Assembly (NCBI RefSeq): GCF_900114385.1
Contig: NZ_FOSW01000003.1
Span: forward strand, 459,422-523,421
Reading direction: 5' to 3'
Length of the DNA: 64,000 nucleotides
DNA from: Geodermatophilus ruber
Lineage (GTDB): Bacteria > Actinomycetota > Actinomycetes > Mycobacteriales > Geodermatophilaceae
This document shows, piece after piece, positions 18,281-26,371 of this stretch. Made by a program: the position numbers and the translations under genes. Numbering within the stretch: the stretch's first letter is position 1; each line of letters opens with the position of its first letter. Under the pieces are notes generated by a model. The model did not search any database. It was not told the DNA's origin and saw nothing but the letters and a program-made list of their open reading frames with translations.

Positions 18281-19756
18281 ATGACCCTGGATGACGACGC
18301 GATCACCGCCCTCCGCGCGACCTTTGGCGGGGAGGTGCTGGCGCCGGCCGATGCCGGGTTCGCCCGAGCGCGCGCCGAAGCGCTCTGGAACGGCGACATC
18401 AGCCACCAGCCGGCGCTCCTCACCAGGCCGACCTCGAACGAGGACGTCGCCGCGGCGATCGCCTTCGCCCGGGCCCAGGGCCTCGACCTGTCCGTGCGCG
18501 GCGGCGGCCACGGGTACGCGGGCAAGGCCGTCGTCGAGGACGGCGTCGTGATCGACCTGTCCCGCCTCGACCAGGTGCGGGTGGACCCGGACTCGCGCCG
18601 CGCCTCGGTCGGCGGCGGCGCTGCGTGGGCAGCCGTCGACGCGGCGACCACCGAGCACGGGCTCGCGGTCACCGGCGGCACCGTCAGCCACACCGGGGTG
18701 GCCGGGCTGACGCTGGGCGGCGGCCTGGGCTGGCTCATGTCCCGGCAGGGGCTCAGTTGCGACAACCTCGTCGCCGCCACCGTCGTGACCGCCGAGGGCC
18801 GGACGGTGCGCGTGTCCGAGCAGGAGCACCCGGAGCTCCTGTGGGGGCTGCGCGGTGCCGGCACCAACTTCGGGGTCGTCACCGAGCTGGTCTTCGCCCT
18901 GCAGGAGGTGAGTCCGCTCGCCAACCTGGGGCTCTTCTTCTGGCGCCCGGAGGACGCCGCCGGGCCGCTCTCGTTCGCCCGGGACTACCTGTTCGACCTG
19001 ACGCCGGAGATGGGCGCGCTGATCGCGGGGGTGTCCGCGCCCCCCGAGCCGTTCGTGCCGGTCGAGCACCAGGGGATCCCCGGGATCGCGGTGATGGTGG
19101 TGAGTTGGGGCAGCGCGGAGGAGCACGCCGCGGCCGTCGAGCCGCTGCGCGCCCTGGGGGCGCTGTTCGAGCTGGTGACGCCGATCCCGTACGTGGCCCT
19201 GCAACAGATGCTCGACGCCGGCGCACCGTGGGGCATCCGGGCGTACGACAAGTCCCTCAACCTCGACGAACTGTCCGATGACGCGATCCGGGTCATCCTG
19301 CAGGCGGTGGCCCGCAAGCAGTCCCCGACCTCCCTGGTTCCCCTGTTCCCGCTGCGTGGGAAGGTCCGCGAGGTCGCCGACGACGCGACCGCCTTCGGTA
19401 CCCCGCGGAGCCGGCGCTGGGCGGTCAGCCTGGAGGCGGTCGCGGAGGACGCGGAGACGTTCGCCGCCGAGCGGGAGTGGGCCCGCGAGGGGTGGACGGC
19501 GCTGCGGCCGTACGCGCCGGACGACGGCGCCTACGTCAACTTCGAGTACGACACGCACCCCGAGCGGGTGCGGGCCTCCTATGGGGAGGGGAAGTACCGC
19601 CGGCTGGCGGCGCTGAAGGCGGAGTGGGACCCGGACAACCTCTTCCACTCCAACGTCAACATCGCCCCGCAACCGGCCGCGATCGGTGTCCCGTCGCCGC
19701 GGGCCACCACGGACACCTCGGTCACGGACACCTCGGTCACCGAGCCCAGCGGCTGA
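18281..19756 (+). CDS. FAD-linked oxidoreductase, BBE type
   Basis: A 491-residue flavoenzyme of the berberine-bridge/6-hydroxynicotine oxidase family. The N-terminal PCMH-type FAD fold contains [14 protein letters not shown] near residue 70, whose His is the usual 8-alpha FAD attachment site, then [20 protein letters not shown] near 145. The C-terminal BBE segment reads YVNFEYDT and ends in [13 protein letters not shown]. There is no CxxC-type second Cys linkage in the GLSCDN region beyond the single Cys. The tail repeats [11 protein letters not shown]. Substrate cannot be told. The start MTLDDDA at 18281 removes an unlikely upstream extension. It is probably its own transcription unit. Confidence 0.88.
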   Translation: MTLDDDAITALRATFGGEVLAPADAGFARARAEALWNGDISHQPALLTRPTSNEDVAAAIAFARAQGLDLSVRGGGHGYAGKAVVEDGVVIDLSRLDQVRVDPDSRRASVGGGAAWAAVDAATTEHGLAVTGGTVSHTGVAGLTLGGGLGWLMSRQGLSCDNLVAATVVTAEGRTVRVSEQEHPELLWGLRGAGTNFGVVTELVFALQEVSPLANLGLFFWRPEDAAGPLSFARDYLFDLTPEMGALIAGVSAPPEPFVPVEHQGIPGIAVMVVSWGSAEEHAAAVEPLRALGALFELVTPIPYVALQQMLDAGAPWGIRAYDKSLNLDELSDDAIRVILQAVARKQSPTSLVPLFPLRGKVREVADDATAFGTPRSRRWAVSLEAVAEDAETFAAEREWAREGWTALRPYAPDDGAYVNFEYDTHPERVRASYGEGKYRRLAALKAEWDPDNLFHSNVNIAPQPAAIGVPSPRATTDTSVTDTSVTEPSG

Positions 19757-19833
19757 GGGGCCGCCCCCGCAAGCAGCGCGGACGGCCGGGGTCGCTCTGC
19801 CCCGCTGGGAAACCCGCGCAGCAATGCCGACGC

Positions 19834-20652
19834 TCAGAAGGCGGGGATGACCGCGCCCTCGTAGGTGTCCTCGATGAACTGGCGGACCTCGTCGGAGCGG
19901 ATGAGCTCCTCCAGCTGCTGGATCCGCTCGTCGTCCTCGTCACCGGTCCGCACGACGACCAGGTTCGCGTTCGGGTTGCCCTCGGCCTCCTCCAGCACCA
20001 GGGCGTCCTCGGCCGGGACCAGGTCGGCCTCGATGGCGTAGTTGCCGTTGATCACCGCGATGTCCACGTCGGCCAGCGACCGGGGCACCTGCGCGGCCTC
20101 CACCTCGGACACCTGCAGGTCCTTGGGGTTGTCCTCGATGTCCAGGGACGTCGGCGCCGCGTCCCCGGTGTCGGCCAGGGTGATCAGGTCGTTGGCCTCG
20201 AGCAGCCGCAGCGCACGCGCGGCGTTGGTCGGGTCGTTGGGGATCGCCACGGTGGCGCCGTCGGGGAGCGCGGCGAGGTCGGTCAGCGAGTTCGAGTAGA
20301 TGCCCAGCGGCTCGATGTGCACCGGCTCGAGTGCGGTGAAGTCGTAGCCGGCGCTGGCCTCCTGCTCCTCCAGGTAGGGGACGGTCTGGAAGAAGTTGGC
20401 GTCCAGCGAGCCGTCGTCGAGGGCGACGTTGGGCTGCACGTAGTCGGTGAACTCGACGACCTCCAGGTCCAGCCCGGCGTCGGCAGCAAGGTTGTCGTCG
20501 ATGTAGCGCAGGATCTCGGCGTGCGGGACCGGGGAGGCGCCCACCCGCAGCGGCTCGTCGGCCGCGGACAGCTCGGCCTCACCGCCGCCGCATGCGGTCA
20601 GGAGCGCGGTCGCTGCGGTTGCGGCCAGGAGCAGGGTGGAGCGGGAGCGCAT
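19834..20652 (-). CDS. metQ: Methionine ABC transporter, binding lipoprotein
   Basis: A 272-residue NlpA/MetQ lipoprotein. A signal peptide ending in the lipobox LLTAC places the lipidated Cys at residue 21. The family blocks follow: LRVGASPVPHAEIL, DYVQPNVALDDGSLDANFFQ, EPLGIYSNSLTDLAALPDG and AIPNDPTNAARALRLLE. It would capture methionine or its derivatives outside the cell and pass them to MetI. The ATG at 20652 gives a normal signal peptide; the frame is open a little further upstream. It is the last gene of the metNIQ operon. Confidence 0.93.
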   Translation of the reverse strand: MRSRSTLLLAATAATALLTACGGGEAELSAADEPLRVGASPVPHAEILRYIDDNLAADAGLDLEVVEFTDYVQPNVALDDGSLDANFFQTVPYLEEQEASAGYDFTALEPVHIEPLGIYSNSLTDLAALPDGATVAIPNDPTNAARALRLLEANDLITLADTGDAAPTSLDIEDNPKDLQVSEVEAAQVPRSLADVDIAVINGNYAIEADLVPAEDALVLEEAEGNPNANLVVVRTGDEDDERIQQLEELIRSDEVRQFIEDTYEGAVIPAF

Positions 20653-20713
20653 GGACGTGGTTCTCCTTCGAGGTGGTGCGGTGGTCCCGGTGGCCAGGCG
20701 GCCACCGGCCAGG

Positions 20714-21373
20714 TCAGACGTGGGCCAGGCGGCGCGCCCAGCGGTCACCGGCCCACTGCAGGGCCTGCACGATGACCAGCAGCAGGACGACGGTGAGCAG
20801 GGTGATGTCGGTGCGGAACTGCTGGTAGCCGAAGCGGATCGCGAAGTCCCCGAGCCCGCCGCCGCCCACGGCGCCGGCCATCGCCGAGTAGCTGATCAGG
20901 GCCACGACAGTGACGGTGACCCCGGCGATCAGCGAGGGCCGCGCCTCCGGCAGCAGCACCGTGCGGACGACGTCCCGGCGGCGCGCCCCCATGGACAGCG
21001 CCGCCTCGACCTTGCCGGGGGCGACCTCCCGCAGGCTGGTCTCCACGAGCCGGGCGAGGAAGGGGACGGCCCCGATGGTCAGCGGCACGATCGCCGCGGT
21101 CGAGCCGATCGTCGTCCCCACGATGCCGCGGGTGACGGGCGCGACGAGGACCAGCAGGATGATGAACGGCAGCGCGCGCCCGAGGTTGACCAGCAGCCCC
21201 AGCACCCGGTTCAGCAGCGGCCGGGGGGCGAGCCCGCCGGGGGCGGTGACGGTCAGCAGCACCCCCAGCGGAACGCCGAGCAGCACCGTGACCAGCGCCG
21301 CGACGCCCACCATGTACAGGGTCGCGCCGGCGGCCTCCAGCAGCTGCGGGTAGACGCGGCTCCAGTCGCTCAT
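20714..21373 (-). CDS. metI: Methionine ABC transporter, permease
   Basis: A 219-residue, five-to-six helix permease. The EAA loop that contacts MetN reads EVAPGKVEAALSMGARRRDV near residues 117-136, followed by the MetI signature SYSAMAGAVGGGGLGDFAIR and FGYQQF. The ATG overlaps the metN stop by four bases. The gap to metQ is 61 bp. Confidence 0.95.
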   Translation of the reverse strand: MSDWSRVYPQLLEAAGATLYMVGVAALVTVLLGVPLGVLLTVTAPGGLAPRPLLNRVLGLLVNLGRALPFIILLVLVAPVTRGIVGTTIGSTAAIVPLTIGAVPFLARLVETSLREVAPGKVEAALSMGARRRDVVRTVLLPEARPSLIAGVTVTVVALISYSAMAGAVGGGGLGDFAIRFGYQQFRTDITLLTVVLLLVIVQALQWAGDRWARRLAHV

Positions 21374-22392
21374 CGCCCCGCCCCCGCCGCCACGCCCGCG
21401 TGCACCTGTTCGACGAGGACGCCGTCGTCCCGCAGCCGGTGGACGGCGCCGTCGAGCCGGCCGAGGTCGCCGGTGACGCGCAGCAGCAGCCGGCCGTAGC
21501 GCCCACCGGCGACCGTCTCGACCGAACCTCCGGCGACCTCCACCGCCAGCCCCAGCTCCCCGACCAGGGTCTGCAGGACCACGGTCTCGGGGGCGCGGTC
21601 GGTGACGGTCACCCGGACGAGGGCCCCGCCGTGCCCGGCGCCGGCGTCGGCTGCCGGCGCCGGCAGCAGGGCGTCGGCCAGCGGCGAGTGCTCCCGCGTC
21701 AGGACCTCGGCCAGCCGGCCGCCGTCGACGACCCGGCCCCGGTCGAGCAGGACGGCGCTGTCGCAGACGGCCTTGACCACTGCCATCTCGTGGGTGATCA
21801 GAAGGACGGTCAGGCCCAGCTCGGCGCGCACCCGCCGCAGGAGGTCCAGCACACCGGTCGTGCTCGCCTGGTCCAGGGCGGAGGTCGCCTCGTCGCACAG
21901 CAGGACCTTCGGACGGCCCGCGAGGGCCCGGGCGATGGCCACCCGCTGCTTCTGCCCGCCCGACAGCTGCGCCGGGTGGGCACCGGCCCGCTCCCCCAGG
22001 TCGACGAGGTCCAGCAGCTCCGCGGCGCGGCGGCGGCGCTCGGCCCGGCCGACGCCGGCCAGCTCGAGCGGGTGCTCCACGTTGCCCGCGGCCGTCCGGG
22101 AGTCCAGGAGCTCGAAGTGCTGGAACACCATCCCCATGGAGCGACGGGCCTCGCGGACCCGGTCGTCCGGCAGGTCGGAGAGCACCTGCCCGTCCACGGT
22201 CACCGAGCCCGACGTCGGCCGCTCCAGCAGGTTGACCAGGCGGACCAGGGTGCTCTTGCCGGACCCGCTCGGACCGACCACGCCGGCGAACTCCCCGGCC
22301 TCCACCCGGAGGCTGACCCCGTCGACGGCGACGACCTCGCCGGACCGTCCCCGGGCAGGGAACACCTTGCGGACGTCGTGCAGTTCGATCAC
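21370..22392 (-). CDS. metN: Methionine ABC transporter, ATPase
   Basis: A 340-residue ATPase. Walker A GPSGSGKS is near residue 40, the ABC signature LSGGQKQRVAIARAL near 143, Walker B VLLCDEATSALD near 165 and the switch ITHEMAVVKAVCD near 200. The last 90 residues (from about 250) form the NIL regulatory domain that binds methionine in MetN. It is the first gene of metNIQ and is preceded by the leader peptide at 22504-22575, so its expression is probably controlled by sulfur amino acid supply. Confidence 0.95.
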   Translation of the reverse strand: MIELHDVRKVFPARGRSGEVVAVDGVSLRVEAGEFAGVVGPSGSGKSTLVRLVNLLERPTSGSVTVDGQVLSDLPDDRVREARRSMGMVFQHFELLDSRTAAGNVEHPLELAGVGRAERRRRAAELLDLVDLGERAGAHPAQLSGGQKQRVAIARALAGRPKVLLCDEATSALDQASTTGVLDLLRRVRAELGLTVLLITHEMAVVKAVCDSAVLLDRGRVVDGGRLAEVLTREHSPLADALLPAPAADAGAGHGGALVRVTVTDRAPETVVLQTLVGELGLAVEVAGGSVETVAGGRYGRLLLRVTGDLGRLDGAVHRLRDDGVLVEQVHAGVAAGAGR

Positions 22393-22436
22393 GGGAGCGG
22401 TTCCTCGGGGGGAGCGGATCGGGCCGGGCAGCAGGG

Positions 22437-22565
22437 CTGCGCGGTCGCGCAGGATCTCGGCGCGACGGCACCCGGCCCCGGTGAGCGGGGCGGCGCGGGG
22501 ACGTCAGCGACAGAGGGAGCTGGCGGTGCCGGCCAGGTCGACGGCGCGGTCGCGCGTCAGGATCT
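22437..22565 (-). promoter_or_regulatory. Repeated palindromic element in the metNIQ leader
   Basis: Within the transcribed region before metN the minus strand carries AGATCCTG-(AC)-GCGCGACCGCGC twice, at 22544-22565 (inside the leader-peptide codons) and at about 22439-22458. The second copy forms CTGCGCG-AC-CGCGCAG (22437-22452), a perfect 7-bp inverted repeat. Because each copy is nearly self-complementary, one copy could pair with the other, giving two alternative RNA folds depending on where a ribosome stalls in the leader. That is a model, not shown. Confidence 0.4.
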
Positions 22566-22575
22566 GCCGGTCCAC
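22504..22575 (-). CDS. Sulfur-responsive leader peptide of metNIQ
   Basis: A 23-residue ORF, too short for standard gene finding, about 110 bp before metN. It starts at the GTG at 22575 behind GGGGGAG and encodes a peptide with LTRDRAVDLAG in the middle and ASSLCR at the end. The pattern (T/S)RR-x-VDL...SxxLCR-stop is that of the leader peptides found before many actinobacterial sulfur-uptake and cysteine/methionine operons. The penultimate Cys codon is where ribosomes would stall when charged Cys-tRNA is scarce. Coupling to metNIQ is inferred from position. Confidence 0.75.
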   Translation of the reverse strand: MDRQILTRDRAVDLAGTASSLCR

Positions 22576-22977
22576 CCCGCCATGCTCCCCCACCACCGAG
22601 CTCCGCAACAAATCCCACCGGCTTGGTGTGGATCACAGGGGTCTGGTCCAGCGAGGCACTGCCGCCGGAAGCGCTGCGGGGATGCCGCCGGACCGCCACT
22701 GCGGGCCGCCCCTCGTGTGACGGACGTCGCCCATCGTTCCGGTTCGCCGGCATCTTCGATCGGAGGAGTGCGCTGCTCGTGAGCACCGGGAGGCCGGACA
22801 TCAGGCTCTCCCGAGAGATGCAGCAGCTCGGCACCGACCGCTGATCCGACGAATCGACACCGGTTCGGTCCAGCGGGATGACGTGCCCGGGCCGGCGCAG
22901 GTGAGCCGGAGGGTCGACGCGGCGACGAAAGTGGTACGTCAGCGGCCCGAGATCGCTACCCCCACCCCGGAGGGCAC
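22576..22977. other. Promoter region of metNIQ, no gene
   Basis: About 400 bases between the leader peptide and the divergent AhpD-like gene. Reading both strands gives no recognisable protein or RNA. The palindrome TGTGGATCACA near 22627 is noted but is too short for a CRP site. I looked for a SAM riboswitch in this region and in the leader and saw none of the conserved core. Confidence 0.5.
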
Positions 22978-23454
22978 ATGAGCCTCACGGCCGAGTACGA
23001 CCGGCTGTTCATCGACAGGCAGAGCCCGGAGGCCTACCGGTCCATGTCGGCGGTGGCCTCCGCGGTGGCGGTCACCGCCGAGGCGGCCGGTCTGGACCGG
23101 ATCCTGGTGGAGCTGGTGAACATCCGGGTCTCCCAGCTCAACGGCTGCGGCTTCTGCCTGGACCTGCACGCGCGCCGCGCAGTGAAGAACGGCGAGACCC
23201 CGCAGCGCCTCGCCCTCCTCCCCGCATGGCGCGACGCCGGCCTGTTCACGCCCACCGAGCAGGCGGCCCTGGCTCTGGCCGAAGCGATCACCACGCTGCC
23301 GGACCACCACGACCGGGAGCGGGAGCGGATCCGCGCCCGGCAGCAGCTGACCGACGACCAGTTCTCGGCGGTGTGCTGGCTGGCCATCACGATGAACGCG
23401 TTCAACCGGATCTCGATCATCAGCGGTCACCCGGTTCGCCCCAGACCGGCCTGA
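22978..23454 (+). CDS. AhpD-like carboxymuconolactone decarboxylase protein
   Basis: A 158-residue protein of the carboxymuconolactone decarboxylase/AhpD superfamily. The active-site loop NGCGFCLDLHARRAVKNGE (residues about 58-76) has the CxxC pair and following His of the alkylhydroperoxidase subgroup. Such proteins reduce peroxides or act as thiol-disulfide relays. The second half contains FTPTEQAALALAEAITTLPD and LAITMNAFNRISI, typical of this subgroup. The start ATG follows GGAGGG. No functional partner is adjacent. Confidence 0.9.
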   Translation: MSLTAEYDRLFIDRQSPEAYRSMSAVASAVAVTAEAAGLDRILVELVNIRVSQLNGCGFCLDLHARRAVKNGETPQRLALLPAWRDAGLFTPTEQAALALAEAITTLPDHHDRERERIRARQQLTDDQFSAVCWLAITMNAFNRISIISGHPVRPRPA

Positions 23455-23519
23455 CGCACGGCCCACGGTGAGGCCTCTCAGACCCGGATGGTCGTGCGGT
23501 CGGGGTGGGCCTGGATCGT

Positions 23520-23915
23520 CTAGCTCAGCGGGAGACCCTTCACGATCCGGGCCGCGGTCCGTCCCACCCGTCGCCAGTCGGCCACCGTGGCGTCGGTCTC
23601 CACCGTGGTCACCGGCCGCTGCGCCGGGAGCTTGCCGTGGTGGACGGCGGCCGCGCCGACAGCGTCGACGGCGATCCCCACGTCGAGCCGGGAGCTCGCT
23701 GCCGCCGCGTGCGCGAGGGCCGTGACGTCGTGCTCACCGGTGGAGCGCATGGAGCCGTCCTGCTCACCGGCGCTGCGGCCGGGGACCGTGACCACCCGGG
23801 TGGGCACCCCTTCCTCCTCCGCCCCCGCGCAGATCTCCCGGAGCACGCGCTCGGGGGCGCCGGGACGGACATGCACGACGACGGCGGGACGGCTCCCGGG
23901 ATCGGAGTGGGTCAC
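23520..23915 (-). CDS. ddrB: Diol/glycerol dehydratase reactivase, small subunit
   Basis: A 131-residue protein of the DdrB/PduH/GdrB family. The core is PAVVVHVRPGAPERVLREIC near the N-terminus and VDAVGAAAVHHGKLPAQRPV in the second half, matching the fold shared with the dehydratase medium subunit. With DdrA it exchanges damaged cobalamin on the dehydratase. The GTG at 23915 overlaps the ddrA stop (GTGA). It is the last gene of the minus-strand dehydratase operon. Confidence 0.88.
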   Translation of the reverse strand: MTHSDPGSRPAVVVHVRPGAPERVLREICAGAEEEGVPTRVVTVPGRSAGEQDGSMRSTGEHDVTALAHAAAASSRLDVGIAVDAVGAAAVHHGKLPAQRPVTTVETDATVADWRRVGRTAARIVKGLPLS

Positions 23916-25771
23916 GGGGCCGCCGCCGCGTGAGCGGCCACCAATCCGGAGGCGACCGCATTCCGCGGCCCCTCGGTGCCCAGCACGTTCCCCGTGCCGC
24001 ACACGATGCCGTACCCGGCCAGCGCGTCGGCGATCATCTCCGGGATCTCGAAGTCCAGCGCGGAGCCGCCGAGCAGCACCACGAAGTCCAGCGTCCGCAG
24101 ATTCCCACCCGCGGCGACCTGGCGCAGCGCGCGCACGGCGTTGACCACGAACACCCGCCGCTTGGCCTCCCGGCGGATCTGCCGGACGTGGTCGAGGCCG
24201 TGCCGGGTCGGGATCGGGGTCGGCCCCTCGGGTGCCAGCGTCACCACCCGGGCGAAGACGTGGGACGGCAAGGGCTCGTCGAAGAACTGCACCGTGCCGT
24301 CCTCGTGACGGACGTGGAAGAAGCTCTCGACCTTGGCCAGGGGAGAACGCTTGATGTTCTCCGCGACCTCGCGGTCGTCGAGCGCGAGCTCGGAGTCGAT
24401 CAGCTTGGTGACCAGCTCCCCGGCCCCGGCCACGTGCACGGCCGTGTCCCGGCCCTCCCGGTCCAGCTCGGCGGCGTCGGTCGAGCCACCGCCCAGGTCC
24501 AGCACCGCGACCGGCCGGTCCACGCCGGGCGTGGTCAGTGCGCCGCGCACCGCCATCTTGCCCTCCACCCCGCCGATCAGCGTCGCCACGCCGAGCTCCT
24601 CGGCCACCCGTTCCGCGACCGACCGCATCCGGCTGCGGCTGGTGCTCACCATGGCCGCCAGCGCCACGGCGTTCTCCAGGTGCATCTCACCGGCCAGCCC
24701 GCCGCGGACCTCCGCGGGGACGAAGGTGTCGACCGCCAGGACGTCGTTGATGGCGATCTCCACCGGAGACCCCGCCTCCTCGCCGTCCTGCCCGACCACG
24801 TCGGCCATGGTGTCGCGGACCTGGGCCAGCATCCCTCCGACGTGCGTCCCCGGCTCACCGTGCGCGTCCTCGAGCGGTTGCGCCCGGGCGACGGCATCCA
24901 TGATCTCCTCGGCGCCGGTGGCGAGGTCGACCCGCAGGGTCTTGCCGGAACCACGCAGCTCCAGCGTCCCCACCGGGATCCGCCGGTCGGTGACGTCACC
25001 GGACGGGGTGCGCACCACGACCGCCGAACGGTTCCCTGTCAGCGCGCGGGCGACCGGCGAGACGTGCCGGGTCTGGTCCGGGTCCAGACCGAACACGGTG
25101 GCCAGTCCGTAGGTGTTGGACAGCGTCCGGATCGTGTACCCGGCGGCGGCCACCTCGACGGCAGCCAGCATGCCCAGCGGCACCTTCTCCACCGCCGCGA
25201 CCTCGTCGACCACCGGCACGGGCCGGGTCAACCGGTTGGCGACGAGCACCGCGTCATCCCCGGCCAGGACCGCGGCGACGACGTCGACCCCGCGGCCGAC
25301 CGCGGCGTTCACGGTGCTGGCGATGTCCTCGAAGTCCCAGCCGTGCGGGACCACGCAGACGACCGGCGGACCGGGGTCGATCTCATCGAGCTCGGTGAGG
25401 GACACCGTGGTGCCGACGCCGAGGCCTTGCCCCCCGGGGGTGGCCGGGTTGTGCCCGATCATCGTGGACTCGGTGATGATCGTCTCGGTGATCGTCTCCA
25501 TGGCGAGACCGCTGATCACCGGCGTCGCCTCGTTGAGGAGCACCGCGTCGAGCTCCGCCGCGGCCCGGCCGGCCCGGCGCAGCGCTCCCCGGACCGCGGT
25601 GAGGACCCCGTCGGTGTTGTCCGGGGTGCCCTTGACCCCGGTGGTCCGGGTCAGGTCGGTGCCGAGGTAGGAGACCGTCCGGTCCGGCGCGACCGCGGCC
25701 AGGCAGGCCTCGGTGGTGGAGTTGCCGATGTCGACGCCGACGACCAGACGGGCACGGTCGGGCACGGTCAC
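23912..25771 (-). CDS. ddrA: Diol/glycerol dehydratase reactivase, large subunit
   Basis: A 619-residue Hsp70-like ATPase. The N-terminal phosphate loop LVVGVDIGNSTTEACLA, the segment GTTVSLTELDEID, the second ATPase motif VLDLGGGSTDAAELDREG near residue 430, and LLGGSALDFEIPEMIADAL near the end are all family features. Length agrees with DdrA/GdrA (about 610). It uses ATP to free inactivated B12 from the dehydratase so that intact coenzyme can bind. It follows the medium subunit by one base and overlaps ddrB. Confidence 0.95.
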   Translation of the reverse strand: MTVPDRARLVVGVDIGNSTTEACLAAVAPDRTVSYLGTDLTRTTGVKGTPDNTDGVLTAVRGALRRAGRAAAELDAVLLNEATPVISGLAMETITETIITESTMIGHNPATPGGQGLGVGTTVSLTELDEIDPGPPVVCVVPHGWDFEDIASTVNAAVGRGVDVVAAVLAGDDAVLVANRLTRPVPVVDEVAAVEKVPLGMLAAVEVAAAGYTIRTLSNTYGLATVFGLDPDQTRHVSPVARALTGNRSAVVVRTPSGDVTDRRIPVGTLELRGSGKTLRVDLATGAEEIMDAVARAQPLEDAHGEPGTHVGGMLAQVRDTMADVVGQDGEEAGSPVEIAINDVLAVDTFVPAEVRGGLAGEMHLENAVALAAMVSTSRSRMRSVAERVAEELGVATLIGGVEGKMAVRGALTTPGVDRPVAVLDLGGGSTDAAELDREGRDTAVHVAGAGELVTKLIDSELALDDREVAENIKRSPLAKVESFFHVRHEDGTVQFFDEPLPSHVFARVVTLAPEGPTPIPTRHGLDHVRQIRREAKRRVFVVNAVRALRQVAAGGNLRTLDFVVLLGGSALDFEIPEMIADALAGYGIVCGTGNVLGTEGPRNAVASGLVAAHAAAAP

Positions 25772-25772
25772 C

Positions 25773-26369
25773 TCACCCGGCGCGGCTCAGCTCGAACGCG
25801 GGCTCGACCTCCACCGGATCCCGGCCGGCCTCGATGCACTCGACCTCCTTGAGGTGCAGCAGCGCGGCCTTGGCCTGCCAGCGGGGGCGTGCCATCTGGT
25901 CGTTGCGCGTCGGTACCGGTTCCGGGGACTCCCCCTTCGCGTACTGGGCGGCGTTCGACCCGATCCTGCGGAACACCTGGGCGTCCAGCAGGGGTGACTG
26001 GGGAAAGAGCTCGAGGTTGCTCAGCCGCGGCAGATCCTTCTGGTGGATCATCGTGGTCCCGCGGGCCAGAACGCCCACCGCGATCCCCGAGCCGGACAGC
26101 TGTGCCGCGGTGTGCGCGATGGCCGCCAGGTCGGCGGTGTCCCGCACCCGGACGATCCGCGCCGTCACCCCCTGCTCCTCGATGCCGGCCAGCAGCTGGC
26201 GCAGCACCTCGGCGTGCGGCACGTCGACGATCGTCTTGGTGAAGAAGTCGGCGAACGCCGGGGAGACGGCGATCACCACCTCGTCGGGGCGGGAGCCGCG
26301 CCGGGCGGGCCCGAGCTCGCGGAGGCGGACGGTCCGCTCCGGTGCCGGCGATGTCGTCGGAGTGCCCAC
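25773..26369 (-). CDS. B12-dependent glycerol/diol dehydratase, medium subunit
   Basis: A 198-residue beta subunit of the PduD/GldB/DhaB2 family, contributing to the adenosylcobalamin site. VVIAVSPAFADFFTKTIVDV near residue 30, TARIVRVRDTADLAAIAHTA and RGTTMIHQKDLPRLSNLELF are strong family matches. The GTG at 26369 starts right after the large-subunit stop. Gene symbol is not given because glycerol and propanediol enzymes cannot be told apart from sequence alone. Confidence 0.93.
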   Translation of the reverse strand: MGTPTTSPAPERTVRLRELGPARRGSRPDEVVIAVSPAFADFFTKTIVDVPHAEVLRQLLAGIEEQGVTARIVRVRDTADLAAIAHTAAQLSGSGIAVGVLARGTTMIHQKDLPRLSNLELFPQSPLLDAQVFRRIGSNAAQYAKGESPEPVPTRNDQMARPRWQAKAALLHLKEVECIEAGRDPVEVEPAFELSRAG

Positions 26370-26371
26370 GG

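Noticed and set aside
22393..22620. Possible SAM riboswitch before metN
   Set aside because: The conserved core of SAM-I or SAM-IV was not found; the leader peptide explains the region better.
22627..22637. TGTGGATCACA as a CRP site
   Set aside because: Half-site spacing is wrong (three bases rather than six between TGTG(A) and (T)CACA).
20714..22834. A 706-codon minus-strand frame reading through metN into metI
   Set aside because: Only the final 219 codons are MetI; the upstream part is the shadow of metN and its leader.
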